Origin: Paracoccaceae bacterium | Lineage (GTDB): Bacteria; Pseudomonadota; Alphaproteobacteria; Rhodobacterales; Rhodobacteraceae | Reading direction: 5' to 3' | NCBI GenBank assembly: GCA_030148225.1 | Contig: JASBTX010000004.1 | Location: 1 to 64,000 of the forward strand | DNA: 64,000 nucleotides | Shown here: piece by piece, positions 57,894 to 64,000 of the stretch | Layout: each line of letters starts with the position of its first letter | Numbering within the stretch: position 1 is the stretch's first letter | The notes under the pieces: generated by a model | Seen by the model: only the letters and a program-made list of their open reading frames with translations | The model's database searches: none | Told to the model about the DNA's origin: nothing | Translations under genes and position numbers: made by a program

Positions 57894-58558
57894 TGGACAC
57901 CGTATTCAGTTTTGGGCAGATCATCATCGCCGATCTGATCCTATCGGGCGACAACGCCCTGATCATCGGTATGGCGGCGGCGGGGCTCAGCCCCCAGCTG
58001 CGCAAGACCGCCATCTTTTACGGCATGGTGATCGCCGCCGTGCTGAGGATCGTCTTTGCCGTTATCGCGACCAAGCTTCTGGGTATTCCGGGCCTGCTGT
58101 TTGTGGGTGCGCTTCTGCTTTTCTGGGTGTGCTGGAGGCTTTATGTCGAAATCCGCGAGAGCACTGATCGCCGGGCCGAGGCCGCGCTGGCCACCGCCGG
58201 TGATCTCGAGGCCGGTTATACCGGTGCGCCCCGCCGAACGCTGTTTTCGGCGCTCGTGTCAATTACTATCGCTGATGTATCCATGTCGCTCGACAATGTT
58301 CTTGCGGTGGCGGCCATCGCCGACGGTGATACGACGATGCTGGTCTTTGGCCTGGGTCTGGCCATCGTACTGATGGCCTTTGCCGCGACGATGATCATGC
58401 ATATTCTGACACGCTATCCATGGATCAGCTGGCTGGGTCTGGTGGTACTTATTTATGTCGCAAGCGAAATGCTATTCCGTGGCTTCTTTGACATCAACAC
58501 GGGGATTGGTCCGATGCTCGGGCTGGTCGAGGGAATGGAGTTGGGCAAGGGTCACTAG
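57890..58558 (+). CDS. TerC-family membrane protein (YjbE/YkoY type)
   Basis: 222-residue inner-membrane protein with about seven helices. The TerC signature is seen twice: FGQIIIADLILSGDNALIIG (about 8-27) and SITIADVSMSLDNVLAVAAI (about 124-143), each with an SxDN motif that probably handles metal ions. Relatives YkoY/YceF in Bacillus take part in metallating exported enzymes and in manganese export; the E. coli Alx exports Mn. The ATG overlaps the GMC stop. Its presence within a catabolic operon is unusual; a link to a metal cofactor of the TRAP or dehydrogenase system is only speculation. Confidence 0.87.
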   Translation: MMDTVFSFGQIIIADLILSGDNALIIGMAAAGLSPQLRKTAIFYGMVIAAVLRIVFAVIATKLLGIPGLLFVGALLLFWVCWRLYVEIRESTDRRAEAALATAGDLEAGYTGAPRRTLFSALVSITIADVSMSLDNVLAVAAIADGDTTMLVFGLGLAIVLMAFAATMIMHILTRYPWISWLGLVVLIYVASEMLFRGFFDINTGIGPMLGLVEGMELGKGH

Positions 58559-58659
58559 GAATTCTTCGTACGGTTGACCGCACGAGGAGAACACGCCGGT
58601 TTCTTAGCCTTCGCGGAACGGGCTCGAATATTGAGAAGGCAACAACAAGGGAGATCAAC

Positions 58660-59766
58660 ATGTTTAGTCTCAAGAAAATCGCCACCGGTGCGGCGGTCGC
58701 AGCAATTGCGCTGACGGCGGCCGGTTCGGCGGCGTTCGCGCAAAAGGTTCTGCGCATCCAGTCGGTGCTGCCTGCAACGGCTGACGAAGTTACCATGCTC
58801 AAGGCGTTTGGCGACGATGTCGCGGCGCTGACCGGTGGTTCGCTGACCATCGAAGTGCTGCCTGCGGGCGCCGTGGTCGGCCCCCGTGACATCATGGATG
58901 CGGTTGATGCCGGTCTCGTCGAAGGCGGCTTTGCCTGGACCCACTACTGGGGCGGTAAGCATCCTGCGGCCAACCTCTTTGGTGCGCCAATTGCCGGTGC
59001 CGGTGTCGGCCTCGACAACATCGCGTTCCTGAGCTGGTTCCAGTTCGGCGGCGGTAAAGAGCTTTATGACCGCCTCTGGGACGAGATGGGCGTGAATGTC
59101 AAAGGCTTCATGCTGCAGCCGGTCGGCCCCGAGGCCCTTGGCTGGTTCCCCGAGCCGATCGAGTCGATGGACGACTTCCGCAAGATGCGCTTCCGCGCCC
59201 CTCCCGGCATGGTCGGTGCAGCCTATGCTGACATCGGTGTTCCTGCCGTGGCCATGGGCGGTGGTGACATCCTGCCAGCGCTGGAAAAAGGCACAATCGA
59301 CGCAGCGGAATGGTGCTGCCCCAAGCCTGACTCGGTCTTCGGCTTCCAGAAAGTGCTGAAGTACTACTATCTGCAGGGTCTGCATCAGGTCACCGTTAAC
59401 GCCGACATGTATGTGAACGGCGATTTCTACAACGGCCTGACCGAGACCGAGCAGAAGGCTCTGGAAGTTGCTGCAAACGCATCGCTGTCCAAGTCGCTGT
59501 CCTATCGTATCTTTGAAAACGGTAAGGCGCTGAAGGATCTCGTGGACAACCAGGGCGTCATCCTCAAGGACACGCCCGCGGATTACTTCTCCGAGTATAT
59601 GACAGCTGCGCAAAAGGCACTGCAGTCTGCCGCGGACGAGAACGAGTTCTTCGCCGAGGTTTGGCAGTCTCAGAAAGACTTCGCCGAAATCGCGGTTCCG
59701 TTCTGGTCTGGTGCCCAGACCTCCAACGCGAGCCTCGGTCGGGCTTTCGCCGACTCGCTCAAGTAA
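58660..59766 (+). CDS. TRAP transporter substrate-binding protein (DctP family)
   Basis: 368-residue periplasmic receptor. Signal peptide about 1-27 (KKIATGAAVAAIALTAAGSA, cleavage before QKVLR). Body: LRIQSVLPATADEVTML, LPAGAVVGPRDIMDAVDAGL, KMRFRAPPGMVGAAYADIG with the Arg that binds the ligand carboxylate, and AAEWCCPKPDSVFGFQKV. It resembles the TakP group, which binds 2-oxo acids or lactate. AGGGAGA precedes the ATG. Followed by a hairpin and the fused permease. Confidence 0.94.
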   Translation: MFSLKKIATGAAVAAIALTAAGSAAFAQKVLRIQSVLPATADEVTMLKAFGDDVAALTGGSLTIEVLPAGAVVGPRDIMDAVDAGLVEGGFAWTHYWGGKHPAANLFGAPIAGAGVGLDNIAFLSWFQFGGGKELYDRLWDEMGVNVKGFMLQPVGPEALGWFPEPIESMDDFRKMRFRAPPGMVGAAYADIGVPAVAMGGGDILPALEKGTIDAAEWCCPKPDSVFGFQKVLKYYYLQGLHQVTVNADMYVNGDFYNGLTETEQKALEVAANASLSKSLSYRIFENGKALKDLVDNQGVILKDTPADYFSEYMTAAQKALQSAADENEFFAEVWQSQKDFAEIAVPFWSGAQTSNASLGRAFADSLK

Positions 59767-59778
59767 AACAACATCCTG

Positions 59779-59810
59779 GTGCGGGGCCCCTTGGCCCCGC
59801 ACTTCCTCTT
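59779..59810 (+). terminator. Hairpin between dctP and dctQM
   Basis: Perfect ten-base stem GTGCGGGGCC / GGCCCCGCAC with loop CCTT (59779-59802), followed by a pyrimidine-rich TTCCTCTTT. Located between the receptor and permease genes of the same TRAP system, so it probably works as a partial terminator or a stabilising hairpin. Confidence 0.75.
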
Positions 59811-59887
59811 TCCCAAGGTGAAGCTGAACCTTGTCAAAGATGAGGTTCCAACAGGATACCTGAACCAGAAAAATGGGGGGATAGGGT

Positions 59888-62365
59888 ATGGCCGCAGATG
59901 AGCCCAATGCCGAAGAACTCGAAATCGCCGACGAGCTGATCGCAGAAAGACGCGCCGAGGCGCCCGGAGAAACCCCGGCAGACATGACCGCATGGCAAAG
60001 GCCAATAACCGCGTTCATCGATGTTCTGAACTATCGCGCCGGTCAGTTGATCGCCCTCCTGATGGTGCCCCTGATCGCGGTTGTGGTCTACGAGGTGCTG
60101 TCGCGAAATCTTGACCGGATCCTGATAGATGCCGGTATGGGCGGTCTGGCCCGGGCGCTTGGCCTCGGCCCGACGCTTTGGGTCTATGACACCAGCCGCA
60201 TGCTTGGCGGCGTCATCTTCATGGCGGCAGCGGGCTACGGCCTGATGCGGGGCGTGCATATTCGGGCCGATTTCCTCTACCGGAACTGGTCGGACAAGAC
60301 GCAGGCGACGGTAGACGCGCTTCTCTATCTCCTGTTCTTCATCCCGTCGATGATCTTTTTCACGGTGGTTTCGGCGCAGTTCTGGTGGCTGGCCTTTTCC
60401 ACGAGCGAAACCATGCAGATTGACAGCGCATGGGGCCCGCTCCTCTGGCCTGCACGAACGGCAATGCCAGTGGGTGGCGCTCTCCTGCTGCTTCAGGGCA
60501 TTCCCGAGATTTTCCGCGCCTTCCACAAGATGGGCAAAGCGCGCGAGCGTCTCTTTGTCAGGGCGCTTCCGATCTATCTGATCGGGCTTTTGTGGCTGGT
60601 GCTGGCCGTGTTCACGCCGGATCTGGTGCCCGGCGGTGAGTGGTTCACCGAAGTGATGAAGGCCCGCCCCGGCCTGTCGAAACCGACAATCGGCCTGATC
60701 ATGCTGGGGGCGATGCTCTTTGTGATTTTCATCGGCTTCCCGATATCTTTCACGCTGATCTTCCTCGCCTTTGTCTTTGGCATCTGGGGGGCAAATTTCA
60801 AACTGACGACGCTCCTGCTGACGCTGAACACAAACTCCACCATGCTGAACGATCAGCTGATGGCGGTGCCGCTCTTTGTTCTCATGGGCATCGTGATGGA
60901 GGCTGCGGGTCTGATGGAGCGGCTCTTTGCCTCGATCCAGATGATCATGGCGCGGGTGCGCGGAGCGCTCTATATCGCCGTTCTGATCGTCTCGACGATC
61001 TTTGCCGCCGCAACCGGCATTGTCGGGGCTTCGGTGACACTCCTCGGTATCATGGCAGGTGCCACGATGAACCGCGCGGGCTATAACGTACAGCTGGCGG
61101 CAGGGACCATCACCGCCGGCGGGACGCTCGGCATCCTGATCCCGCCCTCGATCATGCTGATCGTCATGGGGCCGGTGCTCGAGGTGTCGACGCTCGATCT
61201 CTTCCGGGGGGCCTTTATCCCCGGCGCGATCCTGGCGAGCCTGTACCTGCTCTATACGCTGGGGCGGTGCTGGATTAATCCCGATCTCGGCCCGATCCTG
61301 TCGGAAGAAGATCAGCCGGATACGTCGCGCTATTACGGTGCCGAGGTTGCGCTGATCTGTCTGGGCATCCTGACCATCACCCGAATATTCGGGCTGGGTC
61401 TGAGCGGTACATTCGGCGGGTTCGTTCCCTTCGGCGGGCTGATCGCCGTGGCCCTGTCAATCGCCGTGGCCTATGCGGCCTATCGGAACCTGACCGTCCT
61501 GCGGATCGTGTTGCCCATCGCGGCGCTGTTCCACGTCTATATGGTCTATGCCAATATGTCCGATGACGGCAGCATTTCGGTCTGGTCGGTCGTGTTTGCG
61601 GCCTTCTTGCTGTTGCTGGCCTTTCTGGCCCGGCCGATTTATCGCAGGGACGCGGATGAGGGCTTCTACTTCTCCGAGCTGTGGGATGAGTTCTTTGCCG
61701 GTCTGATGCCGCCAACGATCCTGATCTCATTCGCGCTGGGGTCGATCCTTCTGGGCTTTGCAACGCCTGCCGAGGCTGCCGCAATGGGTGCCTTCGGTGC
61801 GATCCTGCTATCGCTCGCCTATCGCAAATTCACCATTGGCGGCTTTTTCGACAGCCTGATCAAAGCGCTCGAAATCACTGTGCTGATCATGTTCCTTGTC
61901 GCGGCTTCGAACTTCTTTGGCGCCGAGTTCTCGGCACTTGGTACACCCAAAATGATGACCGAGGCGCTGCTTGGGCTGGATATGTCACCCTATTTCGTCC
62001 TGATCCTGATCATGGCGCTGATCTTCCTTCTGGGCTGGCCACTTGAATGGGTGCCGATCGTGCTGATCGTCGTCCCGATCCTGTTGCCGACGGTGATTGC
62101 GCTTGACCTGCCGGGCTTTGACTCCACCTACAACATGCTGGTGTGGTTCGGCATCCTTGTGGCGGTGAACCTGCAGACGGCGTGGCTCAGTCCGCCGGTG
62201 GCACTCTCGGCCTATTTCCTTAAGGGCGTGGTGCCCAGCTGGGATCTCAAGGATATCTATCTCGGCATGATGCAATTCATGATCGTTCAGCTTGTCGGGC
62301 TGACGCTGCTCTTCATCTTCCCGCAGCTTGTGCTCTGGCTGCCCGCTTTCCTTAGCGGCGGCTAG
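59888..62365 (+). CDS. TRAP transporter fused DctQ-DctM permease
   Basis: 825-residue inner-membrane protein. Residues about 1-230 form a DctQ-like small subunit (helices in LIALLMVPLIAVVVYEVLSRN, LGGVIFMAAAGYGLMRGVHIRAD and the segment before SAQFWW), and the rest a DctM large subunit with VFGIWGANFKLTTLL, MAVPLFVLMGIVMEAAGLMERL, AATGIVGASVTLLGIMAG, GTLGILIPPSIMLIVMG and PLEWVPIVLIVVPILLP. An extra hydrophobic region is inserted near 490-580. It works with the DctP receptor upstream. GGGGGGA and ATAGGGT precede the ATG. The following SDR begins 164 bases downstream after a hairpin. Confidence 0.93.
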   Translation: MAADEPNAEELEIADELIAERRAEAPGETPADMTAWQRPITAFIDVLNYRAGQLIALLMVPLIAVVVYEVLSRNLDRILIDAGMGGLARALGLGPTLWVYDTSRMLGGVIFMAAAGYGLMRGVHIRADFLYRNWSDKTQATVDALLYLLFFIPSMIFFTVVSAQFWWLAFSTSETMQIDSAWGPLLWPARTAMPVGGALLLLQGIPEIFRAFHKMGKARERLFVRALPIYLIGLLWLVLAVFTPDLVPGGEWFTEVMKARPGLSKPTIGLIMLGAMLFVIFIGFPISFTLIFLAFVFGIWGANFKLTTLLLTLNTNSTMLNDQLMAVPLFVLMGIVMEAAGLMERLFASIQMIMARVRGALYIAVLIVSTIFAAATGIVGASVTLLGIMAGATMNRAGYNVQLAAGTITAGGTLGILIPPSIMLIVMGPVLEVSTLDLFRGAFIPGAILASLYLLYTLGRCWINPDLGPILSEEDQPDTSRYYGAEVALICLGILTITRIFGLGLSGTFGGFVPFGGLIAVALSIAVAYAAYRNLTVLRIVLPIAALFHVYMVYANMSDDGSISVWSVVFAAFLLLLAFLARPIYRRDADEGFYFSELWDEFFAGLMPPTILISFALGSILLGFATPAEAAAMGAFGAILLSLAYRKFTIGGFFDSLIKALEITVLIMFLVAASNFFGAEFSALGTPKMMTEALLGLDMSPYFVLILIMALIFLLGWPLEWVPIVLIVVPILLPTVIALDLPGFDSTYNMLVWFGILVAVNLQTAWLSPPVALSAYFLKGVVPSWDLKDIYLGMMQFMIVQLVGLTLLFIFPQLVLWLPAFLSGG

Positions 62366-62429
62366 ACAGACCCGTATCAGGCAGAACAGGGGGCGCGCGC
62401 AATCGCAGGACACTGGTCCGGCATGGCGC

Positions 62430-62453
62430 GCGCCCCTGAATTTTCAGGCGCGC
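62430..62453 (+). terminator. Hairpin after dctQM
   Basis: GCGC-C-CCTGA faces TCAGG-C-GCGC around an AATT-rich loop, with one mismatch. There is no T tract. Located 64 bases after the dctQM stop and 77 before the SDR start, so it may end the transporter transcript or protect it. Weak. Confidence 0.4.
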
Positions 62454-62529
62454 TGGCAGTGGCGACAACACTGCATTTGACCCCAGTAGCGCCGCACAAC
62501 CGATCCCGCGATCAGAAAGGAGCCCCGCC

Positions 62530-63282
62530 ATGCATTCACTTTTCGAGGTTGCCGGGCGCACCGCCTGTGTGACCGGCGCGAGCAGCGGCCTTGGCCGACG
62601 CACCGCGCGCATTCTGGCCGAGCATGGTGCAAACGTGATCGGGCTTGCCCGCCGTGAGGATCAGTTGCAGGCCTGGATGGCGGAAACCGATGGCCCGACC
62701 GCTGCGGTTCAGGCCGATCTGTCCGATCCGGGTGGGGTTGATGAACTGGCCGCCCGTATCCGCGAACCATTCGGCCCGCCCGACATCCTGATCAACGCCG
62801 CCGGGATCAATACCCGGCGCCCGGCGGACGACATGACGCTGACCGACTGGAACCTCACATTGTCGCTGAACCTGTCGGTCCCGTTTTTTCTGGCCCAGGC
62901 GCTGGTTGCGGATATGCGGGCGCAGGGCTGGGGCCGGATCGTGAATTTCGCGTCGCTTCAGTCGCGGCGCGCCTTTGCCAACGGGATCAGCTATGGTGCA
63001 TCCAAGGGCGGTGTCGAACAGATGACCCGTGCCATGGCCGAGGCATGGTCGCGCCATGGTATCACCGCGAACGCCGTGGCACCCGGTTTTTTCCGGACCG
63101 AGCTTACCGGGCCGGTCTTTGCGGATGCCGATCTGGCGCGCCGCAACGCCGAACAGACCTGCATCGGCCGCAACGGAGAGCCCGAGGATCTGGACGGGCC
63201 GATGTTGTTTTTGTGTTCAAATGCTTCGGCATATGTGACAGGACAGGTCCTGTTCGTGGATGGGGGATTTACCGCAAAATGA
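62530..63282 (+). CDS. Short-chain dehydrogenase, gluconate 5-dehydrogenase-like
   Basis: 250-residue classical SDR. TGASSGLGRRTARILAEHG (13-31) is the cofactor loop; DILINAAGINTRRP, the catalytic Ser in VNFASLQSRRA, YGASKGGVEQMTRAMA with the YxxxK, and AYVTGQVLFVDGGF complete the set. Similar to gluconate 5-dehydrogenase and related sugar-acid reductases. AGAAAGGAG lies just before the ATG. Its stop overlaps the zinc alcohol dehydrogenase start (ATGA). An SDR plus Zn-ADH pair is typical of idonate/gluconate interconversion, which is my inference. Confidence 0.9.
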   Translation: MHSLFEVAGRTACVTGASSGLGRRTARILAEHGANVIGLARREDQLQAWMAETDGPTAAVQADLSDPGGVDELAARIREPFGPPDILINAAGINTRRPADDMTLTDWNLTLSLNLSVPFFLAQALVADMRAQGWGRIVNFASLQSRRAFANGISYGASKGGVEQMTRAMAEAWSRHGITANAVAPGFFRTELTGPVFADADLARRNAEQTCIGRNGEPEDLDGPMLFLCSNASAYVTGQVLFVDGGFTAK

Positions 63283-64000
63283 AAGCACTGGTCTACACCG
63301 CCAAGGAAACGCTCACCTATCAGGATGTTCCGGACGCCACCCCCCAAGAGGGCGAAGAGGTGGTACGCATCCATGCCTCGGGCATATGCGGATCGGACAT
63401 GCATGCCTATCTGGGCCATGACGCGCGACGCCCGACTCCGCTGACGCTGGGCCACGAGGCTGCCGGTATCGTGATGACGGGGCCGGATGCCGGCAGGCGG
63501 GTGACAATCAATCCGCTGGTCGCTTGCGACAATTGCCGCGACTGTCGTGCCGGGCGCACCAATATCTGCGCCAGCCGCGAAATCATTTCCATGCCGCCGC
63601 GTCAGGGTGCCTTTGCCGATCAGGTGGCCATGCCGGTCGGTAACCTTGTCACGGTCCCCGATCACGTGCCCTTCGAACATGCCGCCCTGACCGAACCGAT
63701 TGCCTGCGGCTGGCACGGGGTGCGGCTGGGTACACGCATTGTCGAGGGGGACCTCGCGGATGCGCGCGCCGTGGTGATCGGCGGAGGCGCCATCGGCGTT
63801 GGTGCGGCACTGTCGCTTGGCGCGTTTGGCTATGGCGATATCACCGTGATCGAACCCAATGCACTCAGACGCACGCGGCTGGCCGCCAACCCGTCATTTG
63901 CCACGACCGGGCTGGACGATGCGCCTGAACCCGGCAGCGCAGATATCGTGATCGACGCGGTCGGTTACGCCGCCACGCGCGAACACGCCTCGGCGTTGGC
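63279..64000 (+). CDS. Zinc-dependent alcohol dehydrogenase, sorbitol/idonate type (cut by window end)
   Basis: First 240 residues of an MDR-family enzyme; the normal length is about 340. The catalytic zinc site is in HASGICGSDMHAY with the Cys, followed by LGHEAAG with His-Glu. The structural zinc loop CDNCRDCRAGRTNIC has all four Cys. The cofactor-binding GGGAIGVGAALSLGAFG lies near 170. It resembles L-idonate 5-dehydrogenase and sorbitol dehydrogenase. It overlaps the SDR stop (ATGA). Probable polyol or sugar-acid oxidation coupled to the SDR. Confidence 0.9.
   Translation, partial: MKALVYTAKETLTYQDVPDATPQEGEEVVRIHASGICGSDMHAYLGHDARRPTPLTLGHEAAGIVMTGPDAGRRVTINPLVACDNCRDCRAGRTNICASREIISMPPRQGAFADQVAMPVGNLVTVPDHVPFEHAALTEPIACGWHGVRLGTRIVEGDLADARAVVIGGGAIGVGAALSLGAFGYGDITVIEPNALRRTRLAANPSFATTGLDDAPEPGSADIVIDAVGYAATREHASAL

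Overview
The window looks like chromosome from a marine-type alphaproteobacterium, most likely of the Roseobacter/Rhodobacterales group. The basis is recognition of protein families, not a search: high GC, an imuA-imuB-dnaE2 SOS mutagenesis cassette, three different substrate-binding-protein transporters (TAXI-TRAP, DctP-TRAP, TctABC), GcvT-type FAD demethylases, a BKACE enzyme, HyuA/HyuB, and B12 genes cobS/cobT. There is no phage, CRISPR or complete insertion sequence. Almost every base is coding, genes are often coupled by ATGA or TGATG overlaps, and several starts are TTG or GTG.

Layout. 1-390: a broken LysR gene cut off near 142 by unrecognised DNA. 391-5187: a four-gene operon (SHMT-like PLP enzyme, luciferase-like flavin monooxygenase, alpha/beta hydrolase, histidine-ammonia-lyase homologue). 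The lyase homologue has lost the Ala-Ser-Gly triad that forms the MIO cofactor and other active-site residues, and the SHMT homologue has lost the general-acid Glu. This is the best candidate here for an undescribed pathway. 5282-7617: CPD photolyase and a secreted amidohydrolase. 7785-16745: DadA-like oxidase, LysR regulator with a T-N11-A box, hyuA-hyuB, a second FAD oxidoreductase, a uronate-dehydrogenase-like enzyme and an SDR lacking YxxxK. 16825-22200: dnaE2, imuB, imuA, with a GTTC-N7-GTTC LexA-type box inside imuA just ahead of imuB. 22315-32012: an operon of GcvT-type FAD oxidoreductase, BKACE, an unreported-looking 49-residue ORF and a class III aminotransferase, divergent from an RpiR regulator, TAXI-TRAP transporter and universal stress protein; two TGAAAC/GTTTCA palindromes lie between.

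32037-41358: a 1005-residue exported coiled-coil orphan, tRNA-Thr(TGU), an FbpB-type ABC permease, an orphan protein, glpD, cobS and cobT. 41364-46116: Lrp regulator and hppD (tyrosine catabolism), a class IV aminotransferase, a TauD-type dioxygenase and an enamidase-like amidohydrolase. 46192-55410: a sugar-acid locus with otnC, otnK, a metallo-beta-lactamase hydrolase, an ABM monooxygenase, tctA/tctB/tctC, and divergently an isopropylmalate-dehydrogenase-family enzyme, a Gfo/Idh/MocA oxidoreductase and a GntR regulator. 55414-64000: IclR regulator, GMC (choline-dehydrogenase-like) oxidase, TerC-like membrane protein, DctP and fused DctQM TRAP transporter, an SDR and a zinc alcohol dehydrogenase cut by the window end.

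The common theme is uptake plus oxidation of small organic acids, amines and sugar acids. Each catabolic block carries its own regulator (LysR, RpiR, Lrp, GntR, IclR) and, in five cases, a visible dyad operator in the adjacent intergenic DNA. Two TRAP operons and the Tct operon have a strong hairpin between the binding protein and the permease genes, fitting higher expression of the binding protein.
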